This document shows, piece after piece, positions 30,601 through 39,595 of a DNA stretch of 64,000 nt; within the stretch, counting starts at the first letter, position 1; each line of letters opens with the position of its first letter. The notes under the pieces are model-generated. The model did no database searches. It was not told the DNA's origin and saw nothing but the letters and a program-made list of their open reading frames with translations. Made by a program: the position numbers and the translations under genes. Where the stretch lies: positions 3,110,176-3,174,175 of the forward strand of contig NZ_CP080649.1 of the NCBI RefSeq assembly GCF_019603315.1. Direction: 5' to 3'. Source of the DNA: Ruficoccus sp. ZRK36. Lineage in GTDB: Bacteria; Verrucomicrobiota; Verrucomicrobiia; Opitutales; Cerasicoccaceae.

Positions 30601-31138
30601 CCGTTTCGTGCGCACCTTCTTCGGCCGCGTCTTCGCCAACCCTGGCTCGGTCTTCACCGAGGAAATGCTCAAGCCTGAGCTCCAGGGGGTCGACCTGTTC
30701 GCCGACGGGATGGACAACATCATCGTCACCCACGAACGTGTCGCCAAGAGCTACTTCGAGGACGGCACGATCGAGGGCGCCTGCCCTCCGCTCCAGGCCC
30801 TGCTCAAGATCATGGCCGAGGGCGATTTCGCCGCACTGCAGGACGAAAGCTTCCGCAAGCAGTTCACCCGCGAGGGTCTGATCGCAAGCGACTGGTACCA
30901 GGCCCGACTCAAGGCCCGCCAGAACGTCGAGGTCAAGCTCTGGAAGAAGCACATCGAGTACCTCGAAGGCTTCCAGCACAAGGCTAGCTACCTGCGCGAG
31001 GCCGAGCGGCTCGGCATCAACGACAAACTCAGCGATGCGCGCCACACGCTGGAGGTTTACTCCTCCCCGGATCGCCTCAAGCAGCTGGTCGGTACACTCG
31101 GCACGGACCCATACGTTTACAATCCTACAAAAATGTAG
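27677..31138 (+). CDS. Large conserved protein, candidate PPi-type phosphoenolpyruvate carboxykinase
   Basis: A 1,153-residue soluble protein from the ATG giving MDLKKAIGIEAGKRE (a GTG eight codons upstream is also possible). No standard domain is obvious. A glycine-rich loop with lysine, TVSGGGKSEISKS (Lys495), is followed exactly 20 residues later by Asp515 in VIVADFQSD. GTP-dependent PEP carboxykinases have the same spacing between the kinase-1a lysine and the first kinase-2 aspartate. Length and this pattern suggest the PPi-PEPCK family (about 1,100-1,150 residues), which interconverts oxaloacetate and PEP with pyrophosphate. The assignment is an inference and could be wrong. It is monocistronic, between gyrA and the nif region, with a bidirectional terminator downstream. 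Confidence 0.72.
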   Translation: MDLKKAIGIEAGKRETPLRDPFLLEYVNVKLASLGQPIYGKPTDYQFMPLAGALLGDYQEKTRLLSGHLCPVDMRIQSFIDGYLSDLDEVEPRPRLPENTLVLDRHGLARMLSIPPDNDQFKSDIVDSYRVQQGVLHNPKSDRRTTKGVFHVTEGGLPITADKLSVPKVTFARMLKAALNPPKELMRLPLTSRQEEQAEVWVSLMLRPTVSPDIPGTISKKRYECRFFAPGNLVSNLDFVESIFGNAGDPVLPENDSGLDAKGWTGHTGCVILAPHLIGLTKKELGLPHVDEANERQKKEGMCWEKEDELYNSGGAFKLTCRDSNGVVVTIIADNYFGYCKKEVKTQISYSSNLYGLAEEEHAGGAIAFPSYDLGEDFRLATVQHDLDHTYEDVIKNYAELLDPQPEGYAIDKTYPDIYYMPEDAFFSLAEQSITWKKADTEQSIRLSPGITYVLPSGYRVAMIKPVDGRRWRLVGTTAEGTYCHKPCTVSGGGKSEISKSISDAIIYGPVIVADFQSDFDKVEEILNKEYGMRFKDSTRNREHGRPILGPKRSLGSVIKLLTPSSDYTDEYNSWLKSIPYYIKELIFIVKRHYKPAWGDNWRERFHVDMVNGVGGNQLRYRENLLVTQYLRVGFTEDGAWRTYGLRKDFYPSFKLQTEDDISAAIVMPRDRIPGLPAGMPNESLKFIENCEFRLFQRPDEAIHRGYDKRSELDMSQPGNFFSNYEPLDHDAVTAVRQDSIRFDQYTQPVKNLVNEFLSTDDPDYLVIPSHPRIVDGKPTKNPRYLQDRDDLVNPRRFYLGEIGTRLYREIALGQGVPRPVNAVLPGRRNNPPEPGIRPLAVFNPVHFLPMPEFFMEVISSMTGKSPSTTGAGSEGALTKGPFNCLPQIIDLNNALVSFILTGYQPFITAAGYVGPKCRVDHDISLLVPEIWCRLKPEERCPQFMIENGYLEKCPDVEFEGKTIPSSILGYRISDRFVRTFFGRVFANPGSVFTEEMLKPELQGVDLFADGMDNIIVTHERVAKSYFEDGTIEGACPPLQALLKIMAEGDFAALQDESFRKQFTREGLIASDWYQARLKARQNVEVKLWKKHIEYLEGFQHKASYLREAERLGINDKLSDARHTLEVYSSPDRLKQLVGTLGTDPYVYNPTKM

Positions 31139-31222
31139 GCAGGGCTCAGGACCGGGTAACACACCGAGGGCGAAAGCCCCCGACACCTTGCTCGGCCCGC
31201 CTGGAACAACATCCGTTTACAC

Positions 31223-31256
31223 AAAAAAGGAGAGGGAATATTCCCTCTCCTTTTTT
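31223..31256. terminator. Bidirectional terminator
   Basis: A perfect palindrome of 34 bases: six A, GGAGAGGGA, ATAT loop, TCCCTCTCC, six T. It works in both directions on paper, separating the large plus-strand gene from the convergent nifA gene. Confidence 0.92.
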
Positions 31257-31362
31257 ATTAGGGCGACACCCCACCCTGTGGTAAGTAACTTCGCTCGGCA
31301 TTCCGGGATAACGGCCCTTCTGGGGACACTTCTGCCCCTCATTGCCAGCGGGCGCAAGCCGC

Positions 31363-33000
31363 CTACCCCTGTTTGGCGAAACGTTTGAGGTCGATATCGT
31401 ACTTTTTGACGCGGAGCCCCATCTTGCGCTCGGTCAGGCCGAGTCGGCGTGCGGCTTCGGCCATGTTGCTGCCCGTTTCCTTGAGCGTATCCACGATCAA
31501 CTCGCGCTCCACCGCCTGCACAGCGTCCTCCAGCGTCGCGCTTTCAGACTCTTTGCGCTCGGCAGCGTTCTTTTTCTGAAGCGTAGGCGGCAGATGGTGA
31601 GCCTTGATCGACTGCCCCTTGGACAGCAAGACAGCCCGCTCGATGCAGTTTTCCAGCTCACGTACATTACCCGGCCAGTGATAGCTCATGAGCAGGTCGA
31701 TCGCTGCGGACGAGATGCGTACCGGCTTGCGGCCCGCACGCTCACTGTACTTTTCGATAAAATGGTCGGCCAGCATGAGGATGTCGCAGGTGCGCTCCCG
31801 CAGCGGCGGCATATAGATCGGGAAGACATTCAGGCGGTAATACAAGTCCTCCCGGAAGGTCCCCTCCTCCATCATCTTTTCCAGATCGCGGCTGGTCGCT
31901 GCGATGATGCGCACATCGACCTTGATCGTCTTCTGGCTGCCGACACGCTCAAACTCGCGCTCCTGCAGCACCCGCAGGAGCTTGATCTGGGTGGCGATCG
32001 AAATGTCGCCGATTTCGTCGAGGAAGATCGTTCCCTTGTCGGCCAACTCAAAGCGTCCCTTGCGCATGGCCAGCGCACCGGTAAAGGCGCCCTTTTCGTG
32101 ACCAAAGAGCTCGCTCTCGATAATCGAATCCGGCAGCGCAGCGCAGTTGAACTTCACAAAGGGCTGCTTCGTGCGAGATCCTTTTTCGTGCAGGGCCTTC
32201 GCGACCAGCTCCTTACCGGTTCCGCTTTCACCACGTACGAGGACTGTCGTCGAACTCGTCGCCACCTGCTCGATATGATAGTACACGGACTGCATCAAGC
32301 TAGAGTTGCCGATCATATTTCGCGGGCGAAAGCTGTGGGCGATCTCCTTCTGGAGGCGGTCGTTCTCCTCGCGCAGGCTCTGAATACGCTCGGCAGCCTG
32401 CTGGCGTACGCGAGCGGCCTGGGCAATGATCGAAGCGATCATCGTTAAAATCCGTAAGTCTGCCTCCCAGCCGACATCCGGGTCGTGCGGACGCTCAATG
32501 CTCAGGGTGCCGATGGCCTCGTTCTCAAATTTGAGGGGCACACTGACCAGCCCCGACCGGGCACCGATATTCAGTGTCTTCAGGACGTCGGCCTCGACGC
32601 CCTGCTCCTCCAGCCAGTTGGCAAAATTCGGGACGATCACGGGGTTGCTGCGGCGTACGGTCTCTTCCAGCTGCGGCTTGATCAACGCCAGATAGTCCCT
32701 GGAGCTCATGCTACGCGGCAGTCCAACGGCCTCCGAGACAAGAAACCTGCCCGTATCGCGGCTCACAATCGCAATCGTACCGCGTTCCAGGCCGATCATG
32801 TCCTGCAGGCGTCGCAGCACTGGCTTTACAATATCGGTCAGATCAAAGCTCTTTTCCAGGGTCTGGCTGATCGCAAACAGCAAGCTCAGCTCCTGCACGG
32901 ACCGACAACTGACCCCCATGGTACGGTTCAGCAAGTCCAGCGAAGGCCCCTCCCTCGCTAGCACGCATCCGATGTTCTTACAGGTATTCGGTTCAGTCAT
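31363..33000 (-). CDS. nifA: NifA-type sigma-54-dependent activator
   Basis: A 545-residue enhancer-binding protein. A GAF domain lies at about residues 35-200. The AAA+ domain carries Walker A GESGTGKE (257-264) and the sigma-54 contact loop GAFTGA (304-309). A Fis-type helix-turn-helix closes the protein (NMAEAARRLGLTERKMGLRVKKY). Divergence from nifH makes it the obvious activator of the nif operon. The linker between AAA+ and HTH lacks the cysteine pair of oxygen-sensing NifA proteins, but Cys7, Cys12 and Cys32 precede the GAF domain. nifL is absent. The ATG is preceded by AGGAG. Confidence 0.93.
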   Translation of the reverse strand: MTEPNTCKNIGCVLAREGPSLDLLNRTMGVSCRSVQELSLLFAISQTLEKSFDLTDIVKPVLRRLQDMIGLERGTIAIVSRDTGRFLVSEAVGLPRSMSSRDYLALIKPQLEETVRRSNPVIVPNFANWLEEQGVEADVLKTLNIGARSGLVSVPLKFENEAIGTLSIERPHDPDVGWEADLRILTMIASIIAQAARVRQQAAERIQSLREENDRLQKEIAHSFRPRNMIGNSSLMQSVYYHIEQVATSSTTVLVRGESGTGKELVAKALHEKGSRTKQPFVKFNCAALPDSIIESELFGHEKGAFTGALAMRKGRFELADKGTIFLDEIGDISIATQIKLLRVLQEREFERVGSQKTIKVDVRIIAATSRDLEKMMEEGTFREDLYYRLNVFPIYMPPLRERTCDILMLADHFIEKYSERAGRKPVRISSAAIDLLMSYHWPGNVRELENCIERAVLLSKGQSIKAHHLPPTLQKKNAAERKESESATLEDAVQAVERELIVDTLKETGSNMAEAARRLGLTERKMGLRVKKYDIDLKRFAKQG

Positions 33001-33218
33001 ATGTCGCTCCTATATATAGCTTAGCGAGTGCCGGATCATCAGATTCACAAAAAATCAGACCATTCTGGCCGGGTTATACGCAGTTATAAAAGACGCTCAG
33101 ATCAGCTTTATTTTCTCTGATAGGCCATAAACCCAAGAATAGCACGGTTAGCCTCCTTGGCATAAATGGAGCTATTTTCCAAATAAGAGATACTAATCAC
33201 CGCGCCATAGATCGAAAG

Positions 33219-33265
33219 CTACATTTATGTAGGATGGCACATTCACGGCGCACGGAAATGTAGGA
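33219..33265. promoter_or_regulatory. Candidate activator-binding sites upstream of nifH
   Basis: The palindrome CTACAT-TT-ATGTAG occupies 33219-33232, and the 8-mer ATGTAGGA occurs at 33227-33234 and again at 33258-33265, 31 bases (about three helical turns) later. They sit about 110-160 bases upstream of the -24/-12 promoter, where NifA enhancer sites usually lie. The classical TGT-N10-ACA site was not found; the closest is TGT-N8-ACA at 33228-33241. Function is inferred from position and symmetry. Confidence 0.45.
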
Positions 33266-33360
33266 AAACCGCCCCGAAACGCATCAATCACGGCCAGCCA
33301 CATATAATTTATATTTTTCTAAATGCTCACAGTCAATTACTTACAAACCACAAAACAACA

Positions 33361-33377
33361 TTGGCATGCAGGATGCA
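33361..33377 (+). promoter_or_regulatory. Sigma-54 (-24/-12) promoter of the nif operon
   Basis: TTGGCATGCAGGATGCA has GG (33363-33364) and GC (33375-33376) separated by exactly ten bases, matching the YTGGCAYG-N4-TTGC(A/T) consensus with a weakened -12 half. Transcription should begin near 33388, about 50 bases before the nifH ATG. With the divergent nifA gene this supports sigma-54/NifA control of nifHDK and the genes behind it. Confidence 0.78.
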
Positions 33378-33401
33378 CAATCCTTGGCAGCTAAAATCTA
33401 A

Positions 33402-34313
<912 letters not shown>

Positions 34314-34355
34314 GAACAGGCTTCCACACCCGAGGTGCGGACACAGCTCCCTTAT

Positions 34356-34381
34356 GAGGGATCCAGCGCGTACGCGCCCTC
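34356..34381 (+). other. Possible mRNA hairpin between nifH and nifD
   Basis: GAGGG (34356-34360) can pair with CCCTC (34377-34381) around the self-complementary GCGCGTACGCGC (34366-34377). The whole lies in the 100-base nifH-nifD spacer. Such structures can stabilise the nifH message or reduce read-through, which would help make more NifH than NifDK. No T tract follows, so it is not an ordinary terminator. Confidence 0.4.
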
Positions 34382-34413
34382 TTCATCGAAAACCATAAAC
34401 GACAAGTTTCATC

Positions 34414-36072
34414 ATGTCTGACGAAAACAGCACTGGCCCCATGGGGCCTCACGGTCCGGACGCTGCAACCGCACGCGAGGAAATGCTGAAGGTCTATCCT
34501 AAAAAGACCCAGCGCAAGCGTGGTAAGCAGATGCTGGTCAACGAAGAACCCGGTACGCCGGCGGAAATCGGGGCCAACAGCCGCACCGTTCCCGGTATCA
34601 TCACCCAGCGTGGGTGCTCCTACGCCGGTTGTAAAGGGGTCGTCATCGGCCCGATCTACGACATCCTCCACATCACCCACGGCCCCATCGGCTGTGGCTG
34701 GTACAGCTGGCTGTCTCGCCGCAACATCACCAAGATCCGCGGCGAAGGCGAAACCAACTACCTGCAGTACAGCATGTCCACCGACATGCAGGAAGACCAC
34801 ATCGTCTTCGGCGGGGAAAAGCAGCTCGCCGCTGCCATCCAGGAAGCCTACGACGAGTTCCATCCGAAGGCGATCAGCGTCTACGCCACCTGCCCGGTGG
34901 GCCTCATCGGTGACGACATCCACACGGTCTGCCGCACCATGAAGGAAAAGCTCGGGATCAACATCTTCGGCTTCTCCTGCGAAGGCTACAAGGGTGTCTC
35001 CCAGTCCGCCGGTCACCACATCGCCAACAACGGTGTGTTCAAGCACATGATCGGCCTGGACGACAGCCCGGTCGAAGCGAAGTACAAGATCAACATCCTC
35101 GGTGAATACAACATCGGCGGGGATGCCTGGGAAATCGACCGTATCCTGGACCTCTGCGGCATCCACATCATCGGTACCCTCTCCGGGGGTGTCAGCTATG
35201 GTGAGATCTGCAACTGTCACATGGCCGACCTCAACGTCGTCATGTGCCACCGCTCCATCAACTACATGGCTGAGATGATGGAAGAGAAGTTCGGGATCCC
35301 GTGGTTCAAGGTGAACTTCATCGGCATCGAAGGCACGAAGAAGTCCCTCCGCAAGATCGCCCAGTACTTCGGCGACAAGGAACTGATCGACCGCGTTGAA
35401 GAAGTCATCGCTGCCGAGATGTCCGAAGTGAAGCCGATCCTCGACGACATCACGACCCGCACCACCGGTAAGACCGCTGCCCTCTTCGTGGGTGGTAGCC
35501 GCGCTCACCACTATCAGGACCTGTTCACGGACATGGACATGAAGGTGATCGCCGCCGGTTACGAGTTCGCCCACCGCGACGACTACGAAGGCCGCGACGT
35601 GCTCCCGCACATCAAGGTCGACGCTGACAGCCGCAATATCGAAGAGCTCACCGTCACCGCCGACGAAACCCGCTTCGACGCCTCCAAGCCTGAGAAGAAG
35701 AAGTCCCTCGAAGAGAACGGCTTCACCTTCAGCGACTACGAAGGCATGATGCGCCAGATGGCCAAGGACACGCTGGTCATCGACGACATCTCCCACCACG
35801 AGATGGAAAAGCTGATCGAGATGTACCATCCCGACGTCATCGGCTCCGGTATTAAGGACAAGTACATCATCGAAAAGATGGGCGTCCCCTGTAAGCAGCT
35901 GCACTCCTACGACTACGGTGGCCCGTACGCCGGATTCAAGGGAGCGATCAACTTCTACAAGGAGATTGACCGGATGACCGGAAGCAAGGTCTGGAAGCTC
36001 GCTCGTGCCCCCTGGCACGAAGACGGTTCCGCGCCTGCCGCCGAAAAGGAAACCACCACGGCCAGCGCCTAA
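34414..36072 (+). CDS. nifD: Nitrogenase molybdenum-iron protein alpha chain
   Basis: A 552-residue subunit carrying FeMo-cofactor. P-cluster ligands are Cys68 (QRGCSYAGC), Cys94 (HGPIGCGW) and Cys160 (ATCPVGLIGDD). Cofactor ligands are Cys278 (VVMCHRSINY) and His497 (QLHSYDYGGPYAGF). A charged segment of about 50 residues at about 400-455 (rich in Lys, Glu and Asp) is extra compared with the Azotobacter type and is a mark of clostridial-type (group II) NifD. It is not a V or Fe-only enzyme: no anfG/vnfG lies nearby and homocitrate synthase and NifEN accompany it. Confidence 0.98.
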   Translation: MSDENSTGPMGPHGPDAATAREEMLKVYPKKTQRKRGKQMLVNEEPGTPAEIGANSRTVPGIITQRGCSYAGCKGVVIGPIYDILHITHGPIGCGWYSWLSRRNITKIRGEGETNYLQYSMSTDMQEDHIVFGGEKQLAAAIQEAYDEFHPKAISVYATCPVGLIGDDIHTVCRTMKEKLGINIFGFSCEGYKGVSQSAGHHIANNGVFKHMIGLDDSPVEAKYKINILGEYNIGGDAWEIDRILDLCGIHIIGTLSGGVSYGEICNCHMADLNVVMCHRSINYMAEMMEEKFGIPWFKVNFIGIEGTKKSLRKIAQYFGDKELIDRVEEVIAAEMSEVKPILDDITTRTTGKTAALFVGGSRAHHYQDLFTDMDMKVIAAGYEFAHRDDYEGRDVLPHIKVDADSRNIEELTVTADETRFDASKPEKKKSLEENGFTFSDYEGMMRQMAKDTLVIDDISHHEMEKLIEMYHPDVIGSGIKDKYIIEKMGVPCKQLHSYDYGGPYAGFKGAINFYKEIDRMTGSKVWKLARAPWHEDGSAPAAEKETTTASA

Positions 36073-36109
36073 TAGCCCCGCAACAACCAAGTAAAGGAGA
36101 CTATTAACC

Positions 36110-37483
36110 ATGTTAGAAGGAACCACCGCAGAAATCCGCGAGCGTAAAGCTCTGCGCATTAATCCTGCCAAGACCTGTCAGCCCATCGGCGCCATGTACG
36201 CCGCCCTGGGCATCCACAAGTGCATGCCGCACTCACACGGCTCTCAGGGCTGCTGCGCCTACCATCGCAGCCAGCTGACCCGCCACCACAAGGAGCCGGT
36301 CGCCGCTACGACCTCCTCCTTCACCGAAGGCGCTTCTGTCTTCGGCGGGATGGCTAACCTGAAAACCGCGCTGAACAATATCTTCACCATCTACGAACCT
36401 GATATTGTCGCGGTCCACACCACCTGTCTGTCCGAAGTTATCGGTGACGACATCCCGATGATCATCAAGAAGTCCGCCGAGGATGGTATCATCCCCGAGG
36501 GCAAGACGGTCATCCACACCAATACGCCGAGCTTCGCCGGCAGCCACATCACCGGCTTCTCCGGCCAGTGTGCGGCCTTCGTCAAGTACCTGGCTGAGTC
36601 CACGGGTGAAACCAAGAACGTCGTCAACATCTTCCCGGGTTGGGTTGAGCCGGCCGACATGCGCGAAATCAAGCGCCTGGCCGAGTTGGTTGGTGTCGAG
36701 TACATCCTTGCTCCCGACACCTCCGACGTCCTCGACTCCCCGCACGATGGTAAGTACCACATGTACCCGGATGGCGGCACCACGGTTGCCCAGCTCAAGG
36801 CCATGGGTGACAGCTTCCTGAGCATCGCGCTCGGGCCGCTCGCCAGCACCGCCGCTGCCACCGAGCTCGAAAAGAAGTGCAAGGTGCCGAACAAGGTTCT
36901 GGAACTGCCCATCGGCGTCAAGGCTACCGACGAATTCGTCAACGCCCTGCGCCTGGCCGGTGACACCGCTGTTCCCGCCTCGCTCGAAAAGGAACGTGGC
37001 CGCCTGATCGACATGATCAGCGACATGTCCCAGTACATGCACAACCTCAAGGTCGCGATCTTCGGAGACCCGGATCATCTGACCAGCATGGTCAGCTTCC
37101 TCGTGGAAATGGGTGCCAAGCCGATGATCGTTGTCACCGGTACTCCCGGCAAGAAGTGGGAAGGCAAGCTCAAGGAAATCTGCTCCGAAACCAATCCGGA
37201 AGCCGAAGTCCTCGCCTTCAGCGACATCCACTACATGCACCAGTGGATCAAGAATAACCCGGTCGACCTGATCATGGGTAACACCTACGGCAAGTACGTC
37301 GCGCGGACTGAAAAGCTCCCGTTCGTACGCTTCGGGTTCCCGATCCTCGACCGCGTTGGCCACCGCGCCTTCCCGATGCTCGGGTACAACGGCGGCATGC
37401 GCATCATCGAAAAGATCACCGACGCTCTCTTCGACCAGCGCGATCGCGAAGACCCCGACCACGAGGTCGAACTGGTCCTCTAA
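36110..37483 (+). CDS. nifK: Nitrogenase molybdenum-iron protein beta chain
   Basis: A 457-residue partner of NifD. P-cluster cysteines are Cys23 (KTCQPIGAMYA), Cys48 (GSQGCCAYHRS) and Cys106 (HTTCLSEVIGDDI); the segment TPSFAGSHITGFSGQ matches the P-cluster serine region. It lacks the roughly 50-residue N-terminal extension of Azotobacter NifK, as in Clostridium pasteurianum. Translation starts at an ATG with the strong site AAAGGAG, 37 bases after nifD. It forms the alpha2-beta2 MoFe protein with NifD. Confidence 0.98.
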   Translation: MLEGTTAEIRERKALRINPAKTCQPIGAMYAALGIHKCMPHSHGSQGCCAYHRSQLTRHHKEPVAATTSSFTEGASVFGGMANLKTALNNIFTIYEPDIVAVHTTCLSEVIGDDIPMIIKKSAEDGIIPEGKTVIHTNTPSFAGSHITGFSGQCAAFVKYLAESTGETKNVVNIFPGWVEPADMREIKRLAELVGVEYILAPDTSDVLDSPHDGKYHMYPDGGTTVAQLKAMGDSFLSIALGPLASTAAATELEKKCKVPNKVLELPIGVKATDEFVNALRLAGDTAVPASLEKERGRLIDMISDMSQYMHNLKVAIFGDPDHLTSMVSFLVEMGAKPMIVVTGTPGKKWEGKLKEICSETNPEAEVLAFSDIHYMHQWIKNNPVDLIMGNTYGKYVARTEKLPFVRFGFPILDRVGHRAFPMLGYNGGMRIIEKITDALFDQRDREDPDHEVELVL

Positions 37484-37560
37484 ATTACGTTTAGGCCAGA
37501 GAATACAATACACCGCAAAAGATACACTAATACTAAGCAATCAGCTCACCCTACGCCACG

Positions 37561-38052
37561 ATGGAACCGACAATTAGAACAGCCCTTAACGATCAGGCTA
37601 ATCACGAACTTCAGGCTGCCCACAGCTACGAAGGTATGGCATACTGGTGCGAGTCCAACGACTTCCCAGGCTTCGCCAAATTCTTCTTCGCCCAGGCCGC
37701 TGAGGAGCGCGAACATGGGGCCAAGTTCTTCAAACATCTGCTGGATCGCGGTGTCCAGCCGAAGGTCGATTCCATCGAGGCGCCCAGGGGTGAGTTTTCC
37801 TCGCTCAACGAGCTCGCGAGCTACGCTCAGAAGCTCGAAATGCAGAACAGCTCTAACATCCGCCAGTGCTACTCACTGGCACTGGATGTTAAAGATTTCG
37901 ACTGCCAGCCGATGCTGATGTGGTTCATCGAGGAGCAGGTCGAGGAAGAAGCCTGGGCCGCCAAGATGATCACACTGGTCGCCCGCGCCGAGTGCGCGGG
38001 GTCCATTTACGCTCTTGACCGTCATATCGTCAAAGAGCTGGGAGACGACTGA
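37561..38052 (+). CDS. Ferritin (FtnA-type) inside the nif operon
   Basis: A 163-residue four-helix ferritin. The ferroxidase residues line up with E. coli FtnA: Glu16 (ANHE), Glu49 and His52 (EEREH), Glu93 and Gln126, plus Glu125, Glu128 and Glu129 at the third-iron site (EEQVEEE). All ligands are present, so it should oxidise and store iron. It lies between nifK (77 bases) and nifE (115 bases) on the same strand. It could hold iron for the very iron-rich nitrogenase, or remove Fe(II) and oxygen species near it; the role is inferred from position. No haem-binding Met typical of bacterioferritin is evident. Confidence 0.92.
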   Translation: MEPTIRTALNDQANHELQAAHSYEGMAYWCESNDFPGFAKFFFAQAAEEREHGAKFFKHLLDRGVQPKVDSIEAPRGEFSSLNELASYAQKLEMQNSSNIRQCYSLALDVKDFDCQPMLMWFIEEQVEEEAWAAKMITLVARAECAGSIYALDRHIVKELGDD

Positions 38053-38167
38053 GTTTAGGCACCTTTGTTTGGGAAAATTTAGAAGTCTCCCAATAATTTA
38101 ATAATAAGCCAAAAAAAACGAAAAAACGAACCGAACGGCACGCTTAAAGCTAACCCAGTAAGTACTC

Positions 38168-39595
38168 ATGAACAGCGTAAATACACCCAGTTCTATTCGA
38201 GTGCTTGACGACCGGACCGCGCAGGTCTGGGAGAAGGGTTCGGGTAAGGAATTCGTCTGCGACAAAAAGAGCGCAGCCGGTTCCGTTACCCAGCGCGCCT
38301 GCGCTTTCTGTGGCTCCCGCGTCGTACTCTACCCGATCGCTGACGCGCTCCACATCGTACACGGCCCGATCGGATGCGCCGTGTACAACTGGGACATCCG
38401 CGGCTCACTCTCCTCGGGATCGCAGCTGAACCGCAACAGCTTCTCCACCGACCTGGCCGAAAAGGAAGTCATCTTCGGCGGTGAGAAAAAGCTCAAGGCT
38501 TCCCTCATCGAGCTGATCAACTTCTACAAGCCCAAAGCCGCCTTCGTCTACTCGACGTGCATCGTCGGTCTCATCGGTGACGATGTCGAGGCAGTCTGCA
38601 AGCAGGTCACGAAGGAAACGGGCATCCAGTGCATCCAGGTTGACTCGCCCGGCTTTAAGGGCACCAAAAAGAGCGGCTACCAGGCCGCCTGCGAAGCAGC
38701 CTACAAACTGGTCGGCACCGGCGACACCTCGAACATCTCCAAGTACAGCATCAACCTGCTCGGAGAGTTTAACATCGCGGGTGAAGCCTGGATGATCCGC
38801 CAGTACTTCGAAAAGATCGGCATCGAAGTCGTCTCCACCATCACCGGCGATGGCCGGGTGGATGACCTTCGCCGCTGTCACGGGGCCAAGCTAAACCTCG
38901 TGCAGTGCTCCGGGTCCATGACCCACCTTTCCAAACTGCTAAAGGATGACTACGACATCCCCATGGAGCGCGTCTCCTTCTTCGGATTCGAGGATACCGC
39001 CCGTGCTATCTACACCGCCGCCGAGCACTTCGGCGACCCTGAGCTGATGCGCCGCGCCGAGGAGCTTGTCCGCGAGGAAATCTCCAAGTACGCGCCTAAG
39101 CTCAAACAGTACAAAAAGCGCCTCAAAGGCAAAAAGGCTGCCCTCTATGTCGGCGGCGCTTTCAAGGCCTTCTCCCTCGTGCTTGCGCTACGGGCACTGG
39201 GGATGAAGACCGTACTGGCCGGCACCCAGACCGGCAGCGCCGAAGACTACGAGCAGCTCAAGGAAATCTGCGATCCGGGCACCGTGATCGTGGATGATTC
39301 CAACCCGCTCGAGCTGGCAAAGTTCGTCCTGGAAAAGGACGTCGACCTCTTCATCGGAGGCGTCAAAGAGCGCCCCATAGCCTTTAAGCTCGGGGTGGCC
39401 TTCTGCGACCACAACCACGAGCGTAAGATCCCGCTGGCCGGGTTCGAGGGCATGGTCCACTTCGCCGAGGAGGTCGCTAACAGCGCCTGCTCGCCGATCT
39501 GGCAGTTCGCCCCCCGCCGTCAGGCCAAGGCCCTGCGCCTGCCTGAAGCCGAAGCCACCACTCCCCTCGCCCGCGAGGAAGGAGGTGCGGCATGA
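38168..39595 (+). CDS. nifE: FeMo-cofactor assembly scaffold NifE
   Basis: A 475-residue paralogue of NifD. The cluster-ligand region QRACAFCGSRVVLYPIADALHIVHGPIGCAVYNWD, seen around residues 42-78, is typical of NifE, and STCIVGLIGDDVEAV follows. With NifN it forms the tetramer on which the NifB-made core is completed with Mo and homocitrate. The stop codon overlaps the nifN start (ATGA), which points to translational coupling and 1:1 synthesis. The 115-base leader after the ferritin gene is AT-rich; no sigma-54 motif was found in it. Confidence 0.97.
   Translation: MNSVNTPSSIRVLDDRTAQVWEKGSGKEFVCDKKSAAGSVTQRACAFCGSRVVLYPIADALHIVHGPIGCAVYNWDIRGSLSSGSQLNRNSFSTDLAEKEVIFGGEKKLKASLIELINFYKPKAAFVYSTCIVGLIGDDVEAVCKQVTKETGIQCIQVDSPGFKGTKKSGYQAACEAAYKLVGTGDTSNISKYSINLLGEFNIAGEAWMIRQYFEKIGIEVVSTITGDGRVDDLRRCHGAKLNLVQCSGSMTHLSKLLKDDYDIPMERVSFFGFEDTARAIYTAAEHFGDPELMRRAEELVREEISKYAPKLKQYKKRLKGKKAALYVGGAFKAFSLVLALRALGMKTVLAGTQTGSAEDYEQLKEICDPGTVIVDDSNPLELAKFVLEKDVDLFIGGVKERPIAFKLGVAFCDHNHERKIPLAGFEGMVHFAEEVANSACSPIWQFAPRRQAKALRLPEAEATTPLAREEGGAA

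Noticed and set aside
33017-33033. Minus-strand sigma-54-like site (CGGCACTCGCTAAGC) before nifA
   Set aside because: Transcription would start within the ribosome-binding site, only a few bases before the nifA ATG, so it is unlikely to be a working promoter.
33157-33173. Second GG-N10-GC site (TTGGCATAAATGGAGC) in the nifA-nifH spacer
   Set aside because: The -12 half is poor and it stands 265 bases before nifH with nothing between; the 33361 site fits better.
37484-38167. Separate sigma-54 promoters before the ferritin and nifE genes
   Set aside because: No GG-N10-GC with acceptable flanks was found in either spacer, so read-through from the nifH promoter is the simpler view.
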